NCBI GenBank assembly: GCA_026390015.1
Contig: JAPLGS010000086.1
Span: forward strand, 1 to 48,190
Source of the DNA: Chloroflexota bacterium
GTDB taxonomy: Bacteria; Chloroflexota; Anaerolineae; Anaerolineales; Villigracilaceae
Length of the DNA: 48,190 nt
Direction: 5' to 3'
The notes under the pieces were generated by a model. The model was given only the letters and a program-made list of their open reading frames with translations. It did not search any database and had not been told where the DNA came from. Of the stretch, positions 38,898-47,293 are shown piece after piece; the first letter of the stretch is position 1, and every line of letters starts with the position of its first letter. The position numbers and the translations under genes are program-made.

Positions 38898-41411
38898 ATG
38901 AAAACTCGATCGTTCCAAATTTTTGCGTCCATAATGATATTGTGCATGGCAATTGTGGCATGCGCGCCGAAACTGGAGACAACCAAGCTTACGCCAGTTC
39001 CTACAACAGTACCTATCGCTGTTACCGCGGCGGATGACAGTGGCCCGAAGACGGTTACCGGTACTTTGACTTATACCAATACCTTCTTTACTGACGGGGT
39101 TGCAGAGCCGGTGATTATTCTTGAAGATCAGGGCGGATTTGTAACCCGCGACCGCAAGTTCCTGATCCCTGTTGAGTCGCAGGTGATCGGCGAGATCACT
39201 TCAGATTTTTACACATCGCCTTTCACTTATAGCTTGTCGCTTCCTTCAAAACCGAATGGCACCTTGCATGATGTTAATCATGATGGCGTCGATCAAGCTG
39301 GTGTGATGGTCTTTGCTGTGGCCTATTGGACGAACACTTGGGGCGATCCATTTCTGGAGCGTCGCGATCAAGGCGGCGGCGGTTGGTCGAGCGCGTATGC
39401 TTCCACAAAAATCACCGATGATCCTAAATTTTATCTTGAAGTTACGGGAGGTAAATATCTGGTTTATGCGCCAGATGGTCAACAACAATTCCCATCCGGA
39501 TTTGGTGCTGATAAAAAATTATTCACCGATGATGACCCGATCATGGATCTGGCTGCGGGCTGGTCAATGATCAATATGGATCAATCTCCATTTTTAATTG
39601 ATCGCTCAGAAAATCCGACCATTGAACTCATCGAACCGGAAAGCGTCGCGCTGGTGGATTTCTCAGGGCTTTCCTACACCAAAGCGTTTGACGGCATGGC
39701 TGAAAAATTCAAGAATGAATATGCCTTCACGGATTTAAAGAAAATTGACTGGGATGCCAAATCCGCGGAATTCCGTCCGCGCTTTGTAGAGGCCGAGAAG
39801 AATAAAGATAAACATGCGTACGCGCTTGCATTACGCGATTTTCTGTGGTCAATCCCTGATACCCATGTGGGCTATAGCACCGACTTGCTGGACAAAGATT
39901 TTTCAGAGGAAATAGCTGGCGGACTGGGTTTTGCTATGCGTGAAACAGATGACGGCAAAATCATCGCGAACTTTGTTTTGGGTGGCGGCCCTGCAGCGGC
40001 CGCTGGCATGACCTGGGGAGCTGAGATCATTTCCATCGACGGAGTATCAACCACTGATGTGGTTGAGAAGGTGGTTCCATGGTCGTCTCCGTTCAGTAAT
40101 ACGGAGATCAAGCGTTTGCAGCAATTACGTTATGCGACCCGCTTCAAGATGGATAAGGGCCAGGTTGAAGTTAAGTTTAAGAATGTTGGCGGCGCTGAGA
40201 AGACCGCGAAGCTGGAAGTTGTCAACGAATTTGACAGCTGGAATTTTTCATCCTTCCGCAGAGGCGTTGATGCGGAAGCTCTGCCAGTTGAATTTGATTT
40301 ATTGCCAAGCGGTTATGGTTACATCAAGATATCCAGCTTTTTGGATAACGATGTCCTTTCCATTCAAGTCTGGGAACGTGCCATCAAGTATTTCAATGAT
40401 AATAAGGTGCCCGGCGTGATCCTTGACCTTCGCAATAATGGCGGAGGCAGCGGCTGGCTGGCCGATCAAATGGCCGCGTACTTCTTCGATAAAGAGATCA
40501 TCGTTGGCAATAGTTCTCAATACAATAAAATCACCGGCGAGTTCTATACGGACCCGGGCGGCGAGGCTATTATGCTCCCTCCGCGAGCCGACCTTCAATA
40601 CAGCGGACCGGTGGTTGTAATGGTTGGACCCTCTTGTGCCAGTGCCTGTGAATTCTTCTCTTATAACATGACGATCAATGACCGCGCCACGATTGTCGGA
40701 CAGTACCCAAGCGATGGCGCAGGCGGAAGTGTTGAAGATTTCTCGATGCCCGAAGCTATCACTGTCCAAATAACGATTGGCCGCGCAGTGGATGCTGAAG
40801 GGAACATCCACCTTGAAGGCAAGGGCGTTGTACCTGATGTTCGTGTCCTGGTTACGGCAGAGACACTCCAAAAATTAGCGAATGGCGAAGATGTAGTTCT
40901 TGCCGCCGCTGAGAAAGTGATCAGCGAACCGCAAGGCGCAGGTGTGACTCCCTCCGGGCCTCCGGAAATGGCAAGCGCCGCCGCTGCATCCTCCGCACTG
41001 ACATCGGGTAAAAGTTATCTCGAAGATCTGGCTCGTGAAAAATACGTGGCCGCTGATTTTGGTGCGCCCGGCTCACTAGCTTACACCATTCCACTCACCA
41101 AGACCGACACGTTGGTGTGGATGTACGCGTGGTGTACCAAGTCAACCGATATCCTCAATCAGAATTTTAAGAACATCGAATTAAAATTTGCAATGGATGG
41201 AGAGAATATTCCCCTGGACAAATTCAAGACCGAAGATTTGGAAAGCGGAGGCCAGCAATGCCGGTTGTATTACACCGCTTTGAGCAAATGGCCTGCCGGT
41301 GAACATCACTTAAGCACCACCGCCACCTTCAAAACCTCAATCAATGATGGGTCGGCTGATTACGCGCCTGGTGACTATATCCTTGATTATGCGGTGTACT
41401 TGAAGCCGTAA
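38898..41411 (+). CDS. S41-family (C-terminal processing) peptidase lipoprotein
   Basis: An 837-aa exported serine protease. A lipoprotein signal peptide ends AIVACAPK with the Cys at about residue 22. The large N-terminal region (about 45-230) is beta-rich and of unknown fold. A tail-specific-protease N-terminal helical stretch is followed by a PDZ-like region (GLGFAMRETDDGKIIANFVLGGGPAAAAGM... about 345-390). The protease core includes GVILDLRNNGGGSGWLADQMAAYFF and the nucleophile Ser582 in GPSCASACEFF. The C-terminal 150 residues form another beta domain. ATG at 38898 has GAGGT upstream. Substrate unknown. Confidence 0.85.
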   Translation: MKTRSFQIFASIMILCMAIVACAPKLETTKLTPVPTTVPIAVTAADDSGPKTVTGTLTYTNTFFTDGVAEPVIILEDQGGFVTRDRKFLIPVESQVIGEITSDFYTSPFTYSLSLPSKPNGTLHDVNHDGVDQAGVMVFAVAYWTNTWGDPFLERRDQGGGGWSSAYASTKITDDPKFYLEVTGGKYLVYAPDGQQQFPSGFGADKKLFTDDDPIMDLAAGWSMINMDQSPFLIDRSENPTIELIEPESVALVDFSGLSYTKAFDGMAEKFKNEYAFTDLKKIDWDAKSAEFRPRFVEAEKNKDKHAYALALRDFLWSIPDTHVGYSTDLLDKDFSEEIAGGLGFAMRETDDGKIIANFVLGGGPAAAAGMTWGAEIISIDGVSTTDVVEKVVPWSSPFSNTEIKRLQQLRYATRFKMDKGQVEVKFKNVGGAEKTAKLEVVNEFDSWNFSSFRRGVDAEALPVEFDLLPSGYGYIKISSFLDNDVLSIQVWERAIKYFNDNKVPGVILDLRNNGGGSGWLADQMAAYFFDKEIIVGNSSQYNKITGEFYTDPGGEAIMLPPRADLQYSGPVVVMVGPSCASACEFFSYNMTINDRATIVGQYPSDGAGGSVEDFSMPEAITVQITIGRAVDAEGNIHLEGKGVVPDVRVLVTAETLQKLANGEDVVLAAAEKVISEPQGAGVTPSGPPEMASAAAASSALTSGKSYLEDLAREKYVAADFGAPGSLAYTIPLTKTDTLVWMYAWCTKSTDILNQNFKNIELKFAMDGENIPLDKFKTEDLESGGQQCRLYYTALSKWPAGEHHLSTTATFKTSINDGSADYAPGDYILDYAVYLKP

Positions 41412-41439
41412 AATATTATGTAAACTTGTGGATAAAAAT

Positions 41440-41464
41440 AAGACGGGCGCTCAGCGCCCGTCTT
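41440..41464. terminator. Bidirectional terminator between S41 and GT2 genes
   Basis: AAGACGGGC pairs with GCCCGTCTT around GCTCAGC. It lies between the convergent stops at 41411 and 41470 and ends in TTTATG on the plus side and TTATTTTTATC on the minus side. Confidence 0.85.
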
Positions 41465-41469
41465 TATGA

Positions 41470-42153
41470 TTACTCCACAAATCGATACTTGAACAAAGTC
41501 CACACTGCTTCAAAGGCATCCTTTAACTTTATCTTTTTGCCTTCTGTGTAATCACGCGGGTTAAAAGTAATAGGCACTTCAAAAATGCGGAAGTGGCGTT
41601 TAAGTATTTTTGCCGTGAACTCAGGTTCAAAGTCAAAGCTGTTGGCGCGCAGGATCATTCCGTTTAGTATCTCACGCCGAAATACTTTGTACCCCGTTTC
41701 CATATCTGTGAGGATGGTGTTGTAAAGAATGTTAGTCATGAAGGTAAGCATTTTATTGGCGACAAGATGCCAGAACATGGTGACACGGTGCGCACGTCCC
41801 AAAAAACGGGACCCATACACCACATCCGCCAGACCTTCTTCGATCGGTTGGAGCAGCAGGGGGTAATCACGCGGATCGTATTCAAGATCAGCATCTTGAA
41901 TGAGGAATATATCGCCAAGCGCTGCCGCCATTCCAGTACGTACCGCCGCGCCTTTGCCCTTATTATGTTCGTGCAGGATGACTCGCACGCCATTTTTTCC
42001 ATCCAGCGTAGCGAGCACATCGCGCGTACCGTCTTTTGAACCGTCATCCACCACAACGATCTCATGCACAAGGTTGGTGTCTTGCACACGTTTTAAGATG
42101 ACTTGAATGCTTTCAACTTCATTGTATACAGGGATAATCACTGATAGTTTCAT
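41470..42153 (-). CDS. Family 2 glycosyltransferase, DPM1/polyprenol-phosphate type
   Basis: A 227-aa GT-A enzyme without a C-terminal membrane domain. VVVDDGSKDGT and the D-x-D-like IQDADLEYDP carry the nucleotide-sugar/metal site; KGAAVRTGMA is the acceptor-side loop. Relatives transfer mannose or glucose from GDP/UDP-sugars to polyprenyl phosphate, which would feed GT-C enzymes such as that at 19177. The ATG at 42153 has TATAAT 8 nt upstream and no ribosome-binding site. Confidence 0.9.
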   Translation of the reverse strand: MKLSVIIPVYNEVESIQVILKRVQDTNLVHEIVVVDDGSKDGTRDVLATLDGKNGVRVILHEHNKGKGAAVRTGMAAALGDIFLIQDADLEYDPRDYPLLLQPIEEGLADVVYGSRFLGRAHRVTMFWHLVANKMLTFMTNILYNTILTDMETGYKVFRREILNGMILRANSFDFEPEFTAKILKRHFRIFEVPITFNPRDYTEGKKIKLKDAFEAVWTLFKYRFVE

Positions 42154-42161
42154 AGAACGGG

Positions 42162-42167
42162 ATTATA
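42162..42167 (-). promoter_or_regulatory. -10 box for the GT2 gene, leaderless
   Basis: TATAAT at 42167-42162 (minus), CCCGTTCT, ATG at 42153: an 8-nt gap. No Shine-Dalgarno. Confidence 0.55.
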
Positions 42168-42179
42168 AACGAAAAGATG

Positions 42180-42185
42180 TATAAT
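42180..42185 (+). promoter_or_regulatory. -10 box for the AAA ATPase gene
   Basis: TATAAT at 42180-42185, divergent from the GT2 promoter. The predicted leader is about 26 nt to the ATG at 42218. Confidence 0.35.
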
Positions 42186-42217
42186 TAGATTTATATAAAA
42201 AATCCCACTCTGCTTGA

Positions 42218-43564
42218 ATGGTGACTAAAATGATAAGACAATCAGGACAACTTTCCTCGCCGGTTGGCGGATATTCACCGTCACAGATCAATAGCCTTGA
42301 AGATACAGGTCTTTCGCCTCTTTGGCTTCAAGATCTGGTTCTTAAAGTCTTATATTTTCGCGGTTATTTGACCGGCTTAAAGATCTCTGAAGAGATTACT
42401 CTGCCGCTTGCAGGAGTGACAGACCAACTCCTAACCACATTGAAGCAGGAAAAATTCATCGAAGTGAAATCCACCCAGGGTGGTTTGGGCGAAGGCTCCT
42501 ACACTTATGGAATAACGAGCGCAGGCGTGCTCCGCGCGCGGGAAGCGATGGAACGCAGTCAATACGCTGGCCCGGCCCCAGTTCCATTTGAAGTTTACAA
42601 TGAAGCAATCCGCCGTCAAAAGAGTGGACGTCTGACCGTGACCTCGCGTACCATGCGCCAGATCCTTTCTCAATTGGTTATTTCCGAATCGACATTTCAA
42701 AGACTTGGGCCCGCGCTTAATTCAGGCGCATCTATTTTTATGTATGGGCCTCCCGGTAACGGAAAAACCAGCATCGCACGCGCATTTGGAAACCTGGTGC
42801 TAAGCCAGAATATGTATATTCCCTATGCGCTGTATTTGGACGGACAGGTCATCAAAGTGTATGACGCGGTTAGCCACAGTCTTGCTCCAGAAAATGAACC
42901 GGTAGGAACAAGCAGCACCGGTACCGGTAACTTGCGAACAAATCCCCGCCGTGACCCGCGCTGGATAAAGATACGCAGACCTTTCATCGTCGTCGGCGGT
43001 GAGTTGACACTCGAAGGGCTTGATCTCGTCTTTGACGATACAACTAAGTTCTATGAAGCGCCATTTCAAGTCAAAGCGAATGGCGGCATTTTATTGATCG
43101 ACGATTTTGGCCGTCAGCAAGTACGCCCGCGTGACCTGCTCAACCGCTGGATCGTTCCACTTGAGAATCGCGTCGATTATTTGCGCCTGCACACCGGTCG
43201 TAAAGTGGAAGTCCCTTTCGATGTCTTGATCGTTTTCTCCACCAACCTGCCCCCGAAAGATCTTGTAGATGAAGCTTTCCTGCGACGTCTGCGCCACAAG
43301 ATCGAGATTGGCGATCCCACCTTTGAAGAGTATCGCGAGATATTCAAACGTGTCGCTCAAGATAAACGAGTGGAATATAACGATCAGGGCCTCGCCTATC
43401 TTTTACAGGAGTGGTATCTCAAACGCAATCGCAAACTGCGCGCCTCGCATCCGCGCGACCTGTGCGATCAGATCATTGATATTTCATCCTATCTTTCTGT
43501 TGCGCCGACCATGTCACGTGAAATGATCGACCACGCCTGCAAAGCCTACTTTGTGGATATTTAA
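42218..43564 (+). CDS. AAA-type ATPase with N-terminal winged-helix-like region
   Basis: A 448-aa ATPase. Residues about 30-120 form a winged-helix-like region (WLQDLVLKVLYFRGYLTGLKI... TYGITSAG). Residues about 150-410 hold the AAA core: Walker A MYGPPGNGKTS (177-184), Walker B GGILLIDDFGR, and the sensor region VLIVFSTNLPP. A NRWIVPLENRVDYLRL block precedes the sensor. A helical lid with HPRDLCDQIIDI closes the protein. Similar ATPases occur in many environmental bacteria without known function. Its partner is unknown; the following ugpQ starts 32 nt after its stop. Confidence 0.82.
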   Translation: MVTKMIRQSGQLSSPVGGYSPSQINSLEDTGLSPLWLQDLVLKVLYFRGYLTGLKISEEITLPLAGVTDQLLTTLKQEKFIEVKSTQGGLGEGSYTYGITSAGVLRAREAMERSQYAGPAPVPFEVYNEAIRRQKSGRLTVTSRTMRQILSQLVISESTFQRLGPALNSGASIFMYGPPGNGKTSIARAFGNLVLSQNMYIPYALYLDGQVIKVYDAVSHSLAPENEPVGTSSTGTGNLRTNPRRDPRWIKIRRPFIVVGGELTLEGLDLVFDDTTKFYEAPFQVKANGGILLIDDFGRQQVRPRDLLNRWIVPLENRVDYLRLHTGRKVEVPFDVLIVFSTNLPPKDLVDEAFLRRLRHKIEIGDPTFEEYREIFKRVAQDKRVEYNDQGLAYLLQEWYLKRNRKLRASHPRDLCDQIIDISSYLSVAPTMSREMIDHACKAYFVDI

Positions 43565-43595
43565 ACGCACCTCACTTAACTCAAGCCTGCCTCCG

Positions 43596-44348
43596 ATGTT
43601 TGAACATTTTCCAACCCCCATCATTCTCGCCCACCGCGGTGACTTCAGCCATGCGCCGGAGAATACACTCCCGTCATTTCACCAGTCCCTGCAAAAAGGC
43701 GCGGACGGGGTCGAGCTTGACGCAAAATTAACATCAGACGGTCACGTGATTGTTATCCACGACCCCACAGTAGATCGCACCACAGATGGCAAAGGTCGTG
43801 TCGCAACACATACGCTTGAAACGATCCGCAAGTTTGATGCGGGTTCGTGGTTCGACGAAAAATTCCGCGGCACCCAGATTCCCTTACTCGAAGAAGTCTT
43901 TGAAGCAGTCGGCAGGGACAAATTGATCAACATCGAATTAACGAATTATTCCACGCCTCGTGATGGATTGACTGTAAAAGTATGCGAGTTAATAAAAAAA
44001 CATAACAACCAGAAGCAGATCATTTTTTCATCCTTCTTTTCTTCCAACCTAAAAATTGCCTCGCAAGCCCTGCCCGAAGTTCCACGCGGATTGCTTGCGT
44101 TACCAGGCATGATCGGAATTTGGGCACGCTCCTTTGGATTTATGTTCGGTGATTATCAGGCATTGCATCCGCATATTTCCAACGCGAGCAAGGAACAGGT
44201 GCAGCGCGCGCACCGTCTCAACCGCCGGGTGCATGTTTGGACGGCGAATACTCCTGAGGAAATTAATCAACTTAAAGAATGGGGTGTGGATGGTATCTTC
44301 ACGGATGATCCACAAACCGCAGTGCGCGTACTCGGGAGGGCAGGGTGA
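43596..44348 (+). CDS. Glycerophosphodiester phosphodiesterase
   Basis: A TIM-barrel GDPD of 250 aa that hydrolyses glycerophosphodiesters to glycerol-3-phosphate and alcohol. AHRGDFSHAPENTLPSF holds catalytic His and Glu (HRGxxxxxPENT); GADGVELDAKLTSDGHVIVIHDPTVDRTT has the E-D metal ligands and second catalytic His. NRRVHVWTANTPEEINQLKEWGVDGIFTDDP is the usual C-terminus. I chose the ATG at 43596; the longer frame overlaps the ATPase gene. Its stop overlaps a small GTG frame (GTGA). Confidence 0.92.
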   Translation: MFEHFPTPIILAHRGDFSHAPENTLPSFHQSLQKGADGVELDAKLTSDGHVIVIHDPTVDRTTDGKGRVATHTLETIRKFDAGSWFDEKFRGTQIPLLEEVFEAVGRDKLINIELTNYSTPRDGLTVKVCELIKKHNNQKQIIFSSFFSSNLKIASQALPEVPRGLLALPGMIGIWARSFGFMFGDYQALHPHISNASKEQVQRAHRLNRRVHVWTANTPEEINQLKEWGVDGIFTDDPQTAVRVLGRAG

Positions 44349-44464
44349 AAGCGAATTCATCCGAACGCCTGAATCAGAATGGGGCGGGGCTCGATCTGAA
44401 TATCCACGTGGCGCCGTTCCTTGAGCGGCGTCCGTTTTATCCTGCTAGAAAAGTTGTGTTATAA
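44345..44464 (+). CDS. Possible 39-aa small protein coupled to the GDPD gene
   Basis: A GTG at 44345 overlaps the GDPD stop as GTGA, a typical coupled junction. The frame encodes 39 residues (VKANSSERLNQNGAGLDLNI... ending RRPFYPARKVVL) and stops at TAA 44462-44464, which overlaps the ribosome-binding site of the GH3 gene. Only the junction geometry supports it; there is no known family. It may be a translational bridge or nothing. Confidence 0.3.
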   Translation: MKANSSERLNQNGAGLDLNIHVAPFLERRPFYPARKVVL

Positions 44465-44473
44465 GGAGATGCA

Positions 44474-47200
44474 ATGCGATTGATCCGAGTTTTTCTTTTA
44501 GTCATCTTTCTTGCGATTCTTATCCCGGTTCCGGCGCGGGCACAATCAACTAGCGTTGATGCAATTTTGAATTCCATGACTCCCGAAGAGCGGGTAGGTC
44601 AGTTGTTCCTGGTTACTTTTAGCGGTACAGATGTCAGCTTAAATTCCCAGATCTACGAACTGATCATTCGTCATCATGTCGGCGGCGTGGTTTTGCTTAA
44701 GCAAAATGATAATTTTGCGTCTGCACCTGAGACTGTACTTCAAGCCCACACGCTTATTGCAGGCCTTCAACAATTGGAGTGGGATAATTCTATTAACCCT
44801 GTGGCAGTGGATCTTGCAACAGGGAACTCAGTCCCTTCTGCGTATGTGCCGCTTTTGGTTGGCATCTCGCAGGAGGGGGATGGAAATCCCACAGACCAAA
44901 TTTTGAGCGGGCTGACGCCTCTGCCCAGTGAGATGGCCATTGGCGCAACCTGGAATAAAGAGCTTTCCCAAAAAGTGGGCGAAGTTCGTGGACGCGAGCT
45001 CGCGGCGCTTGGCATTAATTTATTTTTTGGCCCGTCTCTCGATGTATTGGAAGTGCCGGCTGTTTCAGGCGGTGACTTGGGAACGCGCGTTTTTGGCGGT
45101 GATCCATTTTGGGTGGGTGAGTTGGGCGGCGCATACGTCACTGGTTTGCATGCCGGGAGTGAAAATAAATTACTGGTGGTTGCCAAACATTTCCCCGGCG
45201 TGGGCGGGTCAGACCGTTTGCCCGAAGAGGAAGTTTCAACCGTTCGCAAATCCATTGACCAGCTTAAGCAGATCGAACTCGCTCCATTTTTTGCAGTCTC
45301 AGGCAATGCGCTTTCGCCCGAATCGACTGTGGACGGTTTGCTGGTTTCACATATCCGCTATCAGGGATTTCAGGGAAATATTCGCGCCACGACCCGCCCG
45401 ATCAGTTTTGATCCGCAGGCTTTAAAACAAATTCTGGCATTGCCCGAATTCTCCACCTGGTATTCCAATGGTGGTCTGGTCATCAGCGATGATCTCGGCA
45501 CGCGCGCGGTCAGTGATTTCTATACTTCCGGCGGCGGACAATTCATTGCGCGCACAGCCGCGCGGGATGCGTTTCTCGCGGGCAATGATATGTTGTATCT
45601 TGGCAATATCAACTCCAGTGATTCGACGGATAGCTACTCCAGCACGATCAGCATTATTGATTTTTTCGCGCAGAAATATCGGGAAGACCCAGCCTTTGCC
45701 CAGCGTGTTGATTCATCTGTAGCGCGAATTCTCGCAGTGAAATTCGGATTATACGGGAAGTATGATATTTCAAAAGTAGCAGTGCCAGCCGATCGGTTGG
45801 CTGAACTTGGTTCTGGAACTGATGTCACCTTTGAGGTAGCGCGTAATGCTGCAACCCTCATCAGCCCGGATATTCAAGACCTGGCTTCTGTTCTGCCATT
45901 GCCGCCCAAAGCAAACGAGCGCCTCGTTTTTATCACAGACACCTCCAGCGCCCAACAATGCTCAGAATGTGCTGAACAACCAGTCCTTGCAATTAATGCA
46001 TTACAACAAGCAGTGCTTCAACTTTATGGCCCACAAAGCGGTAATCAAACAGCCAATTTTCGACTCGCTTCTTACTCCCTGCAAAATTTACAAACTCTGC
46101 TCGATCAGCTCGAGATCCCTTTGATCGAAGAAGATATTAGCCGCGCAGATTGGGTCGTCATATCACTGACAGACGCCTCGCAAGGACAACTCGAACTCAT
46201 TAGCCGTTTTTTGCGCGAACGACCTGATCTCTTGCGCGAGAAGCACATCATCCTATTTTCTTTTGGCGCGCCTTATTATTTTGACACCACTACCATTTCT
46301 AAATTCACCGCGTATTTTACGCTGTACAGTAAGCAACCGCAATTTGTAGATGTAGCCGCGCGGCTTCTTTTTCAGGAACTGACGCCGATCGGCGCTTCGC
46401 CAGTATCCATTTCTGGAATTGGATATGAACTGATCTCCGTGCTGACTCCTAAAGCTGACCAGATCATCCCGCTCTTTCTTGACCTTGAAACTGTTCCTGA
46501 AATCCCCGGTTCTCTTATCACCCCCGAGCCGACCCCGATCCCGTTTTTTCAAATTGGTGACACCATCGCCATTCGCACCGGCGTGATCATGGATAATAAT
46601 GGACATCCCGTTCCAGACGGCACGCCCGTTCAATTCTCCATGACGCTTACCGGAGAAGGCGGGAGCATTCTAAAGCAAGTGGATTCTGTCACCACGCAAG
46701 GAGTTGCGCGCGCCCCATTCGGTTTGGACAAACCCGGCTTGCTTGAAATCCATGCGACGAGTGACCCGGCCTTGACTTCTACAATTTTGCAATTGGATGT
46801 TTCGCAAGCCGGCGCAGTGGTTGTGACAGTGGTTGTCCCTGAGGCGACTCAAATCAATGAGCCAGCCACTCCCGAACCCACGGTTGTTGAAGCAGTGGAA
46901 GGTTACATATCAACCAAAGGCTATCCGCGTTTCCCGGCCTGGTTGGTTGCGATGCTTTTCATTTCGTTTTGTGCCTGGGTCGGTTATGGCGTGGGAATAA
47001 GAATTGCGGATCGCCGCACTGCATTCCGCTGGTCTTTAGGCATCACGCTGGGCGGATTGGCCGCCTACAATTATCTTGCTTTTGGCTTGTTCGGCATTAT
47101 GAATTGGCTCAGCGCCAGTGGATTGTTAGGACTGATCATGTTTGTACTTCTTGGGGAATTGCTTGGCTTTGTAGCTGGTTGGCTGTGGGCGCGGAGATAG
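44474..47200 (+). CDS. Membrane-anchored NagZ-like glycoside hydrolase family 3 protein
   Basis: A 908-aa exported protein: signal peptide (1-23, cut after ARAQS region), GH3 catalytic barrel (about 28-430), a second alpha/beta domain (about 440-640), an Ig-like domain (IRTGVIMDNNGHPVPDGTPVQFSM, about 690-770), a Pro/Thr stretch (ATPEPTVVE), and two or three C-terminal TM helices (about 825-908). NagZ-like features are KHFPG (238-242) and the S-D-D-L nucleophile loop (338-341). The NagZ acid/base D-x-H loop after KHFPG is replaced by GVGGSDRLPEEE, so the normal general acid is missing. It may bind or cleave peptidoglycan GlcNAc. ATG with AAGGAG. Confidence 0.82.
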   Translation: MRLIRVFLLVIFLAILIPVPARAQSTSVDAILNSMTPEERVGQLFLVTFSGTDVSLNSQIYELIIRHHVGGVVLLKQNDNFASAPETVLQAHTLIAGLQQLEWDNSINPVAVDLATGNSVPSAYVPLLVGISQEGDGNPTDQILSGLTPLPSEMAIGATWNKELSQKVGEVRGRELAALGINLFFGPSLDVLEVPAVSGGDLGTRVFGGDPFWVGELGGAYVTGLHAGSENKLLVVAKHFPGVGGSDRLPEEEVSTVRKSIDQLKQIELAPFFAVSGNALSPESTVDGLLVSHIRYQGFQGNIRATTRPISFDPQALKQILALPEFSTWYSNGGLVISDDLGTRAVSDFYTSGGGQFIARTAARDAFLAGNDMLYLGNINSSDSTDSYSSTISIIDFFAQKYREDPAFAQRVDSSVARILAVKFGLYGKYDISKVAVPADRLAELGSGTDVTFEVARNAATLISPDIQDLASVLPLPPKANERLVFITDTSSAQQCSECAEQPVLAINALQQAVLQLYGPQSGNQTANFRLASYSLQNLQTLLDQLEIPLIEEDISRADWVVISLTDASQGQLELISRFLRERPDLLREKHIILFSFGAPYYFDTTTISKFTAYFTLYSKQPQFVDVAARLLFQELTPIGASPVSISGIGYELISVLTPKADQIIPLFLDLETVPEIPGSLITPEPTPIPFFQIGDTIAIRTGVIMDNNGHPVPDGTPVQFSMTLTGEGGSILKQVDSVTTQGVARAPFGLDKPGLLEIHATSDPALTSTILQLDVSQAGAVVVTVVVPEATQINEPATPEPTVVEAVEGYISTKGYPRFPAWLVAMLFISFCAWVGYGVGIRIADRRTAFRWSLGITLGGLAAYNYLAFGLFGIMNWLSASGLLGLIMFVLLGELLGFVAGWLWARR

Positions 47201-47293
47201 AAAAACTAGCTACGCTTTTAGCGTGAAAAAGTAAGGTTAATTATTTGCGTCTGATCGTTTGGAATTATGTACAAGAAACGGTAGGAGAAAAAT

